Source: Opacimonas immobilis (lineage in GTDB: Bacteria > Pseudomonadota > Gammaproteobacteria > Enterobacterales > Alteromonadaceae). Taken from it: 64,000 bases of DNA. Made by a program: the position numbers and the translations under genes. Positions within the stretch are counted from its first letter, which is position 1, and each line of letters starts with the position of its first letter. This document shows positions 35,883 through 48,621 of this stretch, in pieces. Where the stretch lies: the NCBI RefSeq assembly GCF_048282545.1, contig NZ_CP182485.1, positions 682,001 to 746,000 on the forward strand. The letters run 5' to 3'. The notes beneath the pieces are model-generated. The model searched no databases. It saw only the letters and a list, made by a program, of their open reading frames with translations, and was not told the DNA's origin.

Positions 35883-37007
35883 ATGAGCGATACATATAAC
35901 ACATCCATAGCGTCGTATTTGGGCTTATACGAATGTCCTAATATAGGTTTAGCCACGATTTATCAACTGGCGCAATTGCTTGATGAACCAGTGCATCGAT
36001 TGGCATTCGTTGCGGATGACCGATTGAGCAATATGGGACTGGCTCACTCTCAGATTCATTGCATTAAGCGTTACGTAACGGGTACCCCAATACCTTTTAA
36101 GTTGCCAAAAGACACTCATTTTGTGCCCTTACATGACAGTCGATACCCGTGCTGGCTCAAACAAATCAGTGATCCGCCTCTGTTTCTTTTTGTGCAAGGT
36201 GATGTGCGAGTATTAGAAAGGGTGGCCATCTCAGTGGTAGGCAATCGTCATCCAAGCGAACCGGCTAGAAAAGTGAGTGAGGCATTATCTCAAGGATTGG
36301 CCAAACGTGGTTGGGTCGTCGTTTCTGGTCTTGCTCAAGGTATAGATGCAGCAGCCCATCGTGGCGCGTTATCGGTTGGTGGGACAACTGTGGCGGTCTT
36401 AGGGCATGGGATGAATTATACTTATCCACAAGCGCATCAAGCACTTCGCCAAGAAATTACAGCAAAAGGGGGATGCGTCATCAGTGAGTTTTTACCGCAT
36501 CAATCTGCCAAACCTTATTTTTTCCCAAGGCGTAATCGCATTGTCAGTGGCTTATCTCATGGTGTCTGCATAATTGAGGCTGGCCTGCGTTCTGGCACTA
36601 TGGTGACGGCGCAACACGCCATCGCGCAAAACCGAGATGTGTTTGCTTTGCCGGGAAACGTGCTGGATGAGCAGAACTGGGGCTGTCATCAACTTATTCA
36701 ACAAGGTGCCATGCTACTGAATCATGTTGACGATGTGCTCTCTTTTTATCCAAATGTTGAAAACCTAAAGGAGAGACCCAATGTTGACATTATAGAAGAA
36801 AATCGTAAAACACTCACACAAGACTTGGCAAATCCACTTTTGTTAGATAGTGTAGGACTAGATGTAACGTCTGTGGACGACATTGTGAGCAGAACGCAAT
36901 TACCCATTGCCGAAGTGTTGAGTCAGTTAAGCACGTTAGAATTGTCTGGATACGTACAGCAAAGAGCCGGTGGCTATACCAGAATAAGAGGGCGCAATCA
37001 TGTTTGA
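35883..37007 (+). CDS. dprA: DNA-processing protein DprA (Smf)
   Basis: 374 residues, the E. coli length. The Rossmann fold has the SGLAQGIDAAAHRGAL signature and GGTTVAVLGHGMN. RRNRIVSGLSHGVCIIEAGLRSGT binds single-stranded DNA. A C-terminal winged-helix region (about 300-370) follows. It hands incoming single-stranded DNA to RecA in transformation. It overlaps smg by 8 bp. Confidence 0.96.
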   Translation: MSDTYNTSIASYLGLYECPNIGLATIYQLAQLLDEPVHRLAFVADDRLSNMGLAHSQIHCIKRYVTGTPIPFKLPKDTHFVPLHDSRYPCWLKQISDPPLFLFVQGDVRVLERVAISVVGNRHPSEPARKVSEALSQGLAKRGWVVVSGLAQGIDAAAHRGALSVGGTTVAVLGHGMNYTYPQAHQALRQEITAKGGCVISEFLPHQSAKPYFFPRRNRIVSGLSHGVCIIEAGLRSGTMVTAQHAIAQNRDVFALPGNVLDEQNWGCHQLIQQGAMLLNHVDDVLSFYPNVENLKERPNVDIIEENRKTLTQDLANPLLLDSVGLDVTSVDDIVSRTQLPIAEVLSQLSTLELSGYVQQRAGGYTRIRGRNHV

Positions 37008-37476
37008 TATCTTGATGTATTTATTTGAAAGTCTGATTCACAATGAGTCGGAATTTCATTATGACCAAGAAGAGCTGACCGAAGAACTCGTCAGAGCCGG
37101 CTTTCATCACGATGAGATTTACAAAGCGTTATTGTGGTTAGAGAAACTAGCAGCCTTACAAGAATCAGAGCAAACCCCTTATCTCATTGGTACTAATAAC
37201 ACAGCCATAACACGTGTGTATTGCGAACCGGAATTAGCGGTTTTGGATGCCCAAGCTCGAGGCTTTATCATGTTTTTAGAACAGATTAATGTTTTGGATA
37301 ATATTACGCGTGAGATGGTTATTGATCGGGTTATGGAAATCGAAAGCAAAGATTTTGGTCTAGAAGACCTCAAATGGGTTATTTTGATGGTATTGTTTAA
37401 TGCCCCGGGTCGTGAAACCGCTTATGCACAAATGGAAAACCTGCTGTTCGATGTTGCCGAAGGGCCAGTGCATTAA
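37000..37476 (+). CDS. smg: Smg family protein (DUF494)
   Basis: 158 residues (E. coli 157), opening MFDILMYLFESL and ending with the conserved EDLKWVILMVLFNAPGRE segment. The family is small, helical and of unknown function, and is conserved downstream of dprA. The ATG lies inside the end of dprA, suggesting coupling. Confidence 0.94.
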   Translation: MFDILMYLFESLIHNESEFHYDQEELTEELVRAGFHHDEIYKALLWLEKLAALQESEQTPYLIGTNNTAITRVYCEPELAVLDAQARGFIMFLEQINVLDNITREMVIDRVMEIESKDFGLEDLKWVILMVLFNAPGRETAYAQMENLLFDVAEGPVH

Positions 37477-37506
37477 GCGCTATTTTGGGGATTTACATTA
37501 CCGCTC

Positions 37507-37968
37507 ATGAGTAAAATAGACACAACGCTCTTTAGCAACATGCCGAGCCAGGCACTGGCTCAAGCTTATGGTGATTGTCCTCAGTGCAATGCTCCGTTAC
37601 AGCAGAAATTCAGCAAAAAACAATCTTTCATCGGTTGTTCCAATTATCCACAGTGTGAATACATTCATAACCCTAAGAGTGATGATGACAGCACGATTAA
37701 AGTCATGTCAGGCACTCCTTGTCCGGAATGTGCCAGTGATTTGGCAATCAAAAAAGGTCAGTACGGTATGTTTTTAGGATGTACCGCATTTCCTGATTGC
37801 CATTATATTGGCTCACTTAACCCACAAGCTGACCCAGTAGAGACTCAGGTTTTTTGTCCGAAATGCAAAACGGGGCATTATGTTGCGCGGATGAATAAAT
37901 CAGGCAAAACCTTTTGGGGATGTAGTCAGTATCCAAAGTGTGACCATATAACCAATCAACAACCATAA
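37507..37968 (+). CDS. Topoisomerase-type zinc-ribbon protein (YrdD-like)
   Basis: 153 residues consisting almost only of three C4 zinc ribbons of the topoisomerase I C-terminal type. They lie at about 24-50 (CPQC...CSNYPQC), 73-98 (CPEC...CTAFPDC) and 118-146 (CPKC...CSQYPKC). There is no TOPRIM or catalytic domain, so it is a stand-alone zinc-finger protein like E. coli YrdD, in the usual dprA-smg-yrdD-tsaC order. Probably binds nucleic acid. Confidence 0.93.
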   Translation: MSKIDTTLFSNMPSQALAQAYGDCPQCNAPLQQKFSKKQSFIGCSNYPQCEYIHNPKSDDDSTIKVMSGTPCPECASDLAIKKGQYGMFLGCTAFPDCHYIGSLNPQADPVETQVFCPKCKTGHYVARMNKSGKTFWGCSQYPKCDHITNQQP

Positions 37969-37973
37969 TACCT

Positions 37974-38531
37974 ATGAAAGATCTCAATTTATCTGAATTT
38001 TGTGAAGCATTTCAGTCCGGACAAGTGATTGCTTATCCGACTGAGGCTGTGTTCGGGCTAGGGTGTGATCCAGACAATTTGGATGCGGTGCAACGAGTGC
38101 TGGATACCAAGACGCGTCCTCAAGACAAAGGCGTTATTTTGATCGCCAGTCATTTTGCACAGCTTGAAGCGTATGTGGATAAAGATAAATTGACTGCTGA
38201 ACAGTGGCAAGCGGCTTGTGATACCTGGCCTGGTCCATATACGTGGATCATTCCCAAACGACCTGAGATATCGGATTTATTAAGCGGTGGACGAAATAGT
38301 CTAGCCGTTCGGGTATCTGCTCATCCAACCGTTAAGGTATTGTGTGACGCGATAAATAAACCGATGGTGTCCACCAGTGCCAACCCTTCAGGGAAAGAAC
38401 CCGCAAGAGATCTGGCCCAAATCAAAGAATACTTTGGTGATTCAGTTTATAAAGTCGACGGAGAGGTTGATCGTACCGCCAGACCAAGTAAGATAACGGA
38501 TGCTCTCACCGGTGTGGTGCTGCGCGATTAA
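37974..38531 (+). CDS. tsaC: L-threonylcarbamoyladenylate synthase TsaC (YrdC/RimN)
   Basis: 185 residues (E. coli 190), with IAYPTEAVFGLGCDP near 19-33, the nucleotide site of the YrdC fold, and a VSTSANPSGKEPA segment. It makes the threonylcarbamoyl-AMP used for t6A37 in tRNA. It starts 5 bp after the zinc-ribbon gene. Confidence 0.96.
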   Translation: MKDLNLSEFCEAFQSGQVIAYPTEAVFGLGCDPDNLDAVQRVLDTKTRPQDKGVILIASHFAQLEAYVDKDKLTAEQWQAACDTWPGPYTWIIPKRPEISDLLSGGRNSLAVRVSAHPTVKVLCDAINKPMVSTSANPSGKEPARDLAQIKEYFGDSVYKVDGEVDRTARPSKITDALTGVVLRD

Positions 38532-38551
38532 ACACAAAGCTAGGAAAGAAT

Positions 38552-39481
38552 ATGCAAGCGGTGACCGCCCAACAGATCGAACAAGTCAAAGCGTTTTTAC
38601 TCAAGTTACAAGACGATATTTGTCAAACCTTAGAATTGTCAGATGGTAAAGGCAGTTTCAAAGAGGATAACTGGGCGCGCGCAGAAGGTGGCGGTGGTCG
38701 CACGAGAGTGCTTACCCATGGCGCCGTGATTGAGCAAGGCGGGGTGAATTTTTCACATGTGTTTGGTTCGCAAATGCCCGCGTCGGCAACGGCCGCTCGT
38801 CCTGAACTGGCTGGGCGAAACTTTCAAGCAATGGGTGTATCACTGGTGATTCATCCACACAATCCATACATTCCAACCTCTCATGCAAATGTGCGATTTT
38901 TTGTTGCTGAAAAAGAAGGCGAGGATCCTATCTGGTGGTTCGGGGGCGGTTTTGATTTGACCCCTTTTTTTCCATTCAAAGAAGACGTTGTGCATTGGCA
39001 TACGGTAGCCAAGGATTTGTCAGAACCGTTTGGTGAGGATGTGTATCCAAAATACAAGAAGTGGTGTGATGAGTATTTTTACCTTAAACATCGCAATGAA
39101 ACTCGCGGGGTAGGTGGATTGTTTTTTGATGATCTCAATGCGCCGGATTTTGCGTCATCGTTTGCTTATATGCAGGCGGTTGGCAAGGGGTACCTAGATG
39201 CGTATATTCCGATTATTGAGCGTCGCAAGAGCTGTGAATACGGTGCAATGGAGCGCGATTTTCAGCTCTATCGTCGTGGGCGCTATGTGGAATTTAACCT
39301 GGTCTACGACCGCGGTACCTTATTCGGGTTACAAACCGGTGGTCGCACCGAATCCATTCTGATGTCGATGCCGCCATTGGCGCGTTGGGAATATAATTAT
39401 CAGCCTGCTCCAGATTCTGCACAGGGTAAATTGTCATCCTTTTTGACCCCACAAGATTGGTTATCGTCAAACAATATCTGA
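38552..39481 (+). CDS. hemF: Oxygen-dependent coproporphyrinogen III oxidase
   Basis: 309 residues (E. coli 299). The conserved VIHPHNPYIPTSHANVRFF carries the catalytic His, and WWFGGGFDLTPFFP, KKWCDEYFYLKHRNETRGVGG and RRGRYVEFNLVYDRGT are all present. It converts coproporphyrinogen III to protoporphyrinogen IX using O2. It starts 20 bp after tsaC. Confidence 0.98.
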   Translation: MQAVTAQQIEQVKAFLLKLQDDICQTLELSDGKGSFKEDNWARAEGGGGRTRVLTHGAVIEQGGVNFSHVFGSQMPASATAARPELAGRNFQAMGVSLVIHPHNPYIPTSHANVRFFVAEKEGEDPIWWFGGGFDLTPFFPFKEDVVHWHTVAKDLSEPFGEDVYPKYKKWCDEYFYLKHRNETRGVGGLFFDDLNAPDFASSFAYMQAVGKGYLDAYIPIIERRKSCEYGAMERDFQLYRRGRYVEFNLVYDRGTLFGLQTGGRTESILMSMPPLARWEYNYQPAPDSAQGKLSSFLTPQDWLSSNNI

Positions 39482-39506
39482 TCTATATCAATCTTTGGAG
39501 CCGATA

Positions 39507-39530
39507 ATGCGCAGCGCATACTGCGCATTG
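39507..39530. terminator. Symmetric hairpin after hemF
   Basis: AATGCGCAG (39507-39515) pairs with CTGCGCATT (39522-39530) around a six-base loop. There is no long T-run on the plus strand. It may be a weak terminator or an RNA stabiliser; it also abuts the FNR-like site. Confidence 0.4.
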
Positions 39531-39578
39531 TTCTAGATCAAATCAAATATATGGGTTCTTTAGCATACTGTGTTTAGT
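39529..39578 (+). promoter_or_regulatory. Possible FNR-type site and promoter for ompW
   Basis: TTGTT-CTAG-ATCAA (39529-39542) differs by one base from the FNR consensus TTGAT-N4-ATCAA. A TACTGT box at 39566-39571 would put the transcript start near 39578, leaving the site centred about 42 bp upstream, the class II FNR position. In E. coli ompW is activated by FNR. This is inference from position and sequence. Confidence 0.5.
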
Positions 39579-39604
39579 TTAATTACACATAGAGAACACA
39601 TATT

Positions 39605-40261
39605 ATGAAAACTACATTACTGCCACTTGCTCTGATAGCTGCATCTTCTCTTTCTGCTCCGGCGTTGGCTTATGAAAAGGGCGATATTGTTGTACGTGTT
39701 GGCGTGACACAAGTATCCCCAGACGATTCATCTTCTCCAGTATTGGTTGGTGGCGATGCAAGCGTCTTAAATACCAGATTGGCAGTTGATAGTAATGCTC
39801 AACTTGGTCTGAACGTTGCTTATTTTGTCACAGATATCATCAATGTCGAACTACTCGCTGCGACGCCGTTTAAGCACGATGTCAACCTAACCGCTAATGG
39901 CGCAAAATTAGCAGAAGTCACGCATTTACCCCCCACGGTGACAGTGAATTATTTCTTTGCTGAGCCGTCAGCTGTATTCCAGCCATATGCTGGAGTTGGC
40001 TTAAACTACACAATCTTTTTTGATGAAGAATTTACGCAAGCCAATCAAGATGCATTAGGTGTGGATGACTTGGAATTGGATGCATCGTTTGGCTTGTCGG
40101 CTCAGGTCGGTTTTGATTATATGTTCAGCGATAACTTGGGCTTAAATGCCTCTGTTCGCTATATTGACATTGAAACAGAAGCCACGTTTAACGCAGGTAA
40201 TGTCGAAACCGTTACGATTGATCCTATGGTCTATACCCTGTCATTAGCTTATAAGTTTTAA
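39605..40261 (+). CDS. ompW: Outer membrane protein OmpW
   Basis: 218 residues. The signal peptide ends in APALA near residue 22. The mature protein opens YEKGDIVVRVGVTQVSPDDSS, as OmpW family members do, has several amphipathic strands, and ends in a C-terminal Phe (LAYKF) recognised by the Bam machinery. It is an eight-stranded barrel with a hydrophobic channel. It has its own promoter region. Confidence 0.95.
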   Translation: MKTTLLPLALIAASSLSAPALAYEKGDIVVRVGVTQVSPDDSSSPVLVGGDASVLNTRLAVDSNAQLGLNVAYFVTDIINVELLAATPFKHDVNLTANGAKLAEVTHLPPTVTVNYFFAEPSAVFQPYAGVGLNYTIFFDEEFTQANQDALGVDDLELDASFGLSAQVGFDYMFSDNLGLNASVRYIDIETEATFNAGNVETVTIDPMVYTLSLAYKF

Positions 40262-40332
40262 TAGTTCATCGGTATTAATTACGGTAAAGTACGGGCATTA
40301 CCATTGGCATTCGTTGAACGGAGTATAATGCG

Positions 40333-41151
40333 ATGCAGTACTTTGCTGTGATGGGCAATCCCATTGCTCAATCTAAATCCCCTTTTATTCACCACATGTT
40401 TGCAGCTCAAGCTGGTGTGGATATTCAATACGATGCAATCCTTGTTGAAAAGCATTTATTTAAAGAGGCGGTGGCGGATTTTTTCAGTAAAAAAAATCAC
40501 ATTGGCCTCAATGTCACGACGCCATTTAAAGAGGAAGCGTTTGCGCTTGCGGATGAGTTAACCGATGAAGCCAAAACGGCAGGAGCGGTGAATACCTTAT
40601 ATAAAACCGTTAATGGTTTGCTTGGACACAATACGGATGGGCCGGGATTGATGCAGGATATTTTGCGCCAGGATCAAGCATTAAAAGACAAGCGGATATT
40701 ATTGATTGGAGCTGGTGGAGCAGCGCGTGGTGTCATTATGCCTTTTATTAATCAACATGTTGCATCTATCCACATAGTGAATCGCAATGTACAAAGGGCT
40801 CGTGAGCTGGTTCAAGCGTTTTCACATAAGAAGCTAACAGCCGGTGGTTTTGATAGCGTGCGTAATGAACGCTATGATGTGATCGTCAACGCAACCACCT
40901 TATCCTTACAAAAACAGCTTCCTGATATGCCAAAAAATCTTTATCAAAATATTGAGATGGCATACGACATGGTATATCTGCCAGGGCAAACTGCATTCAT
41001 GCAACAGGCGATGAAAGCCGGTGCAAAAACCTGCAGCGATGGTTTGGGTATGTTAGTTGGCCAAGCGGCAAAGAGCTTTGAATTATGGACGGGGCAGCGA
41101 GTGAACACAACCCCAGTATTAGAAGCATTACGCTTAGAGCTTAATCGGTAG
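40333..41151 (+). CDS. aroE: Shikimate dehydrogenase
   Basis: 272 residues, as E. coli AroE. The shikimate site is GNPIAQSKSPFIH near 8-20 with LNVTTPFKEEA, and the NADP Rossmann motif is GAGGAARG near 126-133. It reduces 3-dehydroshikimate in aromatic amino-acid synthesis. GGAG precedes the ATG. Its end overlaps the convergent carbonic-anhydrase-like gene by 11 bp. Confidence 0.97.
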   Translation: MQYFAVMGNPIAQSKSPFIHHMFAAQAGVDIQYDAILVEKHLFKEAVADFFSKKNHIGLNVTTPFKEEAFALADELTDEAKTAGAVNTLYKTVNGLLGHNTDGPGLMQDILRQDQALKDKRILLIGAGGAARGVIMPFINQHVASIHIVNRNVQRARELVQAFSHKKLTAGGFDSVRNERYDVIVNATTLSLQKQLPDMPKNLYQNIEMAYDMVYLPGQTAFMQQAMKAGAKTCSDGLGMLVGQAAKSFELWTGQRVNTTPVLEALRLELNR

Positions 41152-41677
41152 TTTTACCTAAGTAGACATCCTTTAAAGCGACATAGTTCTCGGCGCTTTC
41201 TTTTAAGAATGCCATTTCACTCTCCTTTAAAGGGCGTCTTTGCTGAACTGGGTTACCGACGTACAGGTAGCCAGACTCTAGCGTCTTGTTAGGAGGAACG
41301 ACTGACCCGGCTCCGATGAATACATCGTCTTGCACTGTAGCACCGTCTAAGACAATAGCGCCCATTCCAACTAATACGCGGTTACCAATGGTGCAGCCAT
41401 GCAACATACATTTATGGCCTACAGTCACATCCTCGCCAATAATAAGCGGAAAGCCATTCGCTAAAGACTTAGTTTTACGAGTTACATGAAGCACGGACCC
41501 ATCTTGTACATTAGTGCGTGCGCCAATACGGATATGATTGACGTCGCCGCGGGCAGCGACTAATGGCCATATACTGACATTATCTCCTAGAGTAATGTCC
41601 CCATATAAAACTGCACTTTCGTCAACAAAGACCCCTTTACCTAATGAAGGGGAGATGCCATCGAACCGTTTGAGCAT
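41141..41677 (-). CDS. Gamma-carbonic-anhydrase-like hexapeptide-repeat protein (YrdA)
   Basis: 178 residues (E. coli YrdA 184). It is built of left-handed beta-helix hexapeptide repeats (IRIGARTNVQDGSVLH, VTVGHKCMLHGCTIGNRVLVGMGAIV, VFIGAGSVV). Three His residues in HVTRK, GHKC and LHGC are the probable metal ligands. The substrate is unknown, and many YrdA homologues show no carbonic anhydrase activity. Confidence 0.93.
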   Translation of the reverse strand: MLKRFDGISPSLGKGVFVDESAVLYGDITLGDNVSIWPLVAARGDVNHIRIGARTNVQDGSVLHVTRKTKSLANGFPLIIGEDVTVGHKCMLHGCTIGNRVLVGMGAIVLDGATVQDDVFIGAGSVVPPNKTLESGYLYVGNPVQQRRPLKESEMAFLKESAENYVALKDVYLGKTTD

Positions 41678-42126
41678 AATAAAATCCTTGTGGTTGTTAA
41701 CTAACAGTAATCATTGTAAAGAAAACTAAGGAGTTATGCTTGTGAATTAGACTATTTGTGTGTGTGACAGAAAAAAATCAGAAATATTGCAAAAAAATGA
41801 CTATATTTAGTTGACGGCATAAATTAAGTCTGTACAATGCGCATCTCGCTTGAGGGGGTAACCACTTAAAGCGACAGCAAGACTAGATTTTATCTGGGTT
41901 TGCGGGATTTTTGGGCAATCTGTTTTGAGTGAAAATAATCACAAAAAACATAAAAAAAAGATTGACACTGAAAATCAAAAGCGTATCATACGCATCCCGC
42001 TTGAGAGGAACACCTCAACAAGCACGAAGCTCCGGCTTCAACGTTCTTTAACAATCAGATAACAAGACAATTTGTGTGGGCACTCATTAAGAGTGTCACA
42101 ACGACAATTCATATTTCGATATATTT
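41678..42126 (+). promoter_or_regulatory. rRNA operon promoter and leader region
   Basis: Two sigma-70 promoters stand in tandem. P1: TTGACG (41811-41816), 16 bases, TACAAT (41833-41838). P2: TTGACA (41962-41967), 16 bases, TATCAT (41984-41989). Each is followed by a near-identical leader segment GCATCTCGCTTGAG (41841-41854) and GCATCCCGCTTGAG (41992-42005). A boxA-like CGTTCTTTAACAA lies at about 42042-42054. The ACAATTTGTGTGGGCACT segment (42067-42084) pairs with the 16S trailer (43687-43704) as the probable RNase III stem. An A-tract upstream of P1 resembles an UP element. Confidence 0.75.
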
Positions 42127-43659
<1,533 letters not shown>

Positions 43660-43983
43660 CTAAGAAAGTCGTAGACTTCTTAATGTAGTGTTCACACAAT
43701 TTGTTTTGTTTATCTTAATAGAACAATGTTCTTTAACAATTTGGAAAAGCTGATATTAATTATATTCTATAACGATATAGTAACTGAGAGAGTTTGATAG
43801 TGTTTCTTAGCAATAAGATAATGTTATCCAACGTCTAAACTACTTTATCTGACGAACTGTGATTAGCTTGTCACCATGCAACGAAGCTTGTGCATTTATG
43901 CTCAAGTGGAATGAATAAACCGAATGCTTAAACATGCCAACTCTCATGTGTTGGCGCATACAAAAGGCGGTTTAGGGTTGTAT
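43660..43983 (+). other. 16S-23S spacer without tRNA genes
   Basis: 324 bp. No tRNA-Ile, tRNA-Ala or tRNA-Glu sequence can be found; most gammaproteobacterial rrn spacers carry one or two. The region begins with the 16S processing-stem partner (43687-43704), has a boxA-like GTTCTTTAACAA near 43730-43741, and ends with bases that can pair with the 23S trailer. Nothing else is evident. Confidence 0.85.
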
Positions 43984-46861
<2,878 letters not shown>

Positions 46862-47021
46862 ACAACGCCTAAGCTGCTTGCGAGTGAGTAAGTGGAAGGT
46901 GTGTGACAAGCCAAGTGTAGAAATACACACAATTACAGAACAAAGATAAAGTAGTGTTACTTATCAATAGAGAATAGAGCGATATCAGATTTTTCCAGAT
47001 AGTTAAAGCATAACCAGTTTA
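46862..47021 (+). other. 23S-5S spacer
   Basis: 160 bp. TACAACGCCT, right after 23S, can pair with bases just before 23S to complete its processing stem. No tRNA is seen. Confidence 0.6.
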
Positions 47022-47140
47022 TGCTTGGCGACGATAGCAATACGGAACCACCTGACTCCATCCCGAACTCAGTAGTGAAACGTATTAGCGGCGATGGTAG
47101 TGTGGGGCTTCCCCATGTGAGAGTAGCACATCGCCAAGCT
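47022..47140 (+). rRNA. rrf: 5S ribosomal RNA
   Basis: About 119 nt, from TGCTTGGCGACGATAGCAA to CATCGCCAAGCT, with the usual CCGAACTCAG and GTAGTGTGGGG segments. The two ends pair (TGCTTGGCGA with TCGCCAAGC). Confidence 0.97.
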
Positions 47141-47150
47141 CCTAATTACA

Positions 47151-47187
47151 CACAAGGCTCACCCTAACGGGTGGGCCTTTTGTGTTT
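47151..47187 (+). terminator. rRNA operon terminator 1
   Basis: A GC-rich stem CACAAGGCTCACCC / GGGTGGGCCTTTTGTG around a TAAC loop is followed by TTTATA. It lies 10 bp after the 5S gene. Confidence 0.9.
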
Positions 47188-47296
47188 ATAGGGTTTAGTC
47201 ATGTGCTACTCGAACGCAGTGACTAAATCGTCGGGAACGATTTAGAACGACCGCAGGTCGGCCCGAAGGGCGGAGGGCAAGATGCCCGGAGTAATG

Positions 47297-47317
47297 TAGC
47301 ACATCGCCAAGCTCCTA
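47297..47317 (+). repeat. Copy of the 5S rRNA 3' end
   Basis: GTAGCACATCGCCAAGCTCC (47297-47316) repeats the last bases of the 5S gene and its first downstream bases (47123-47142) exactly. The rest of the 5S gene is missing, so this is a remnant. It is preceded by a GC-rich segment of short hairpins (about 47222-47290) not related to 5S. Confidence 0.85.
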
Positions 47318-47324
47318 TTAACGA

Positions 47325-47351
47325 AAAAGCCCACCTTGTGTGGGCTTTTTT
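47325..47351 (+). terminator. Terminator 2 of the rRNA tail
   Basis: AAAAGCCCA and TGGGCTTTT pair around CCTTGTG, followed by TTGTTTA. It sits right after the partial 5S copy, as terminator 1 follows the true 5S. Confidence 0.8.
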
Positions 47352-47385
47352 GTTTATGCAGCATAGCAATATGATGTGCTGGCAT

Positions 47386-47437
47386 TGGAGAGTAGCATAT
47401 CGTCCACCGTCGGTAGACCTTGCCGGGACGGAGCTCC
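47386..47437 (+). repeat. Second, interrupted copy of the 5S 3' end
   Basis: GGAGAGTAGCATATCG resembles the 5S tail GTGAGAGTAGCACATCG. It is then broken by about 30 bases of a GC-rich hairpin-like element (CCACCGTCGGTAGACC...) and resumes with AGCTCCTATT. A decayed copy. Confidence 0.65.
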
Positions 47438-47443
47438 TATTTA

Positions 47444-47482
47444 TACACAAGGCTCACCCTAACGGGTGGGCCTTGTGTGTTT
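47444..47482 (+). terminator. Terminator 3 of the rRNA tail (copy of terminator 1)
   Basis: ACACAAGGCTCACCCTAACG repeats the left part of terminator 1, with the right arm GGGTGGGCCTT and GTGTGTTT. The two copies differ by two T residues. Confidence 0.85.
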
Positions 47483-47557
47483 CTGGGGTTTTTAAATTAA
47501 TGCGACAGAAGCAAGAAGGGCTAAATTGTCAACGCATGTGGCCTTTTCGTCGAATAT

Positions 47558-48523
47558 TTAACCCGCATTTGGTTCTGCTAACGACGTTTGTAACTGACTT
47601 AACTCTTGTATAATGATGTTACGAAACCACGCTTGTTCCTCTTTTATATCATTTCGATAGTGCCATGCCATCATTAATTTGGAGCTAATACCTTCAAGGG
47701 GATGAATATAAATTTCAAGAGGATAGTGCGTAGCCATATCTAACGCTGTTTGCTGTGGTACGGTGGCGATGAGTTCGGTATTTGCGATTATTTTGGCGAG
47801 ACTGTGAAATGTTGATGTCGTCGCCGTAATAGTGCGTATTTTGTCACGTTTTTCCAGTTCAATATCCACCCAGGTACGTGATTCGCCGCTGGGTGAATAC
47901 AAGCCGTGTTGAGCGCCACAATATACATCAAGGGGTATTTGTGCCCCATTAGCTAAACCGCACTGTTTGAGCATCGCATTATCTTTGCGTGCGATAATTC
48001 TAAATTGGCTCAACATAACGTCCTGTGAACGCATCCAGCTTGGTATGGGTGTTGAAAGGAAAATGATTGCGTCGCTTTGAAATCGCTCAAGCGAATTAAC
48101 GTGATCGTGCGGATCAAGTGGGATTAGCTGTATTCTTGCCAACGGGGCTTCTCGTTGCAGACGGTTGACTAAGCTGGGCATCAAATAATCAGCGTAATAA
48201 TCCGATGCCCCTAATCTAAAATTGAGGCGAGATTCTGAAGGCACGAAGGTTTGCCCACTATTTAATGTACATTCTAACCGAGTGAGTAATTCTCTAAGTT
48301 CACCCTCTATGCTGCTAGCATAAGGAGTAGGTGCAAGAGCTTGTCCTTTTCTTTCAAATAGCTGATCATCCAAAGTTGTACGCAAGCGCCCTAAAGCCGC
48401 CGATACAGCGGATTGTGACAAATGTAATCGCTCTGCTGCACGAGTGGTTGAGCGTTCAATTAACAGACAATCCAACACCTTCAAGAGGTTCAAATCTAGC
48501 TTAGCAAAATTAATAGGCTTCAT
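47558..48523 (-). CDS. LysR-family transcriptional regulator
   Basis: 321 residues from the ATG at 48523 (MKPINFAKLDLNLLKVLD); an in-frame start 45 bases upstream is less likely. The winged helix-turn-helix occupies about 7-65, with RAAERLHLSQSAVSAALGRLR as the recognition part. A periplasmic-binding-type effector domain follows. It is divergent from the hemerythrin-like gene and NmrA-like gene and may control them. The effector cannot be told. No typical T-N11-A operator was confirmed. Confidence 0.9.
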   Translation of the reverse strand: MKPINFAKLDLNLLKVLDCLLIERSTTRAAERLHLSQSAVSAALGRLRTTLDDQLFERKGQALAPTPYASSIEGELRELLTRLECTLNSGQTFVPSESRLNFRLGASDYYADYLMPSLVNRLQREAPLARIQLIPLDPHDHVNSLERFQSDAIIFLSTPIPSWMRSQDVMLSQFRIIARKDNAMLKQCGLANGAQIPLDVYCGAQHGLYSPSGESRTWVDIELEKRDKIRTITATTSTFHSLAKIIANTELIATVPQQTALDMATHYPLEIYIHPLEGISSKLMMAWHYRNDIKEEQAWFRNIIIQELSQLQTSLAEPNAG

Positions 48524-48621
48524 AGGATATATCAACACTATTTGTTTCCTTAATAAAGGATACGCCATTAAAGTGTATTTAGTTTTTATTTCTGGACGGT
48601 TATTCCAATTTGGTGGTTAAA

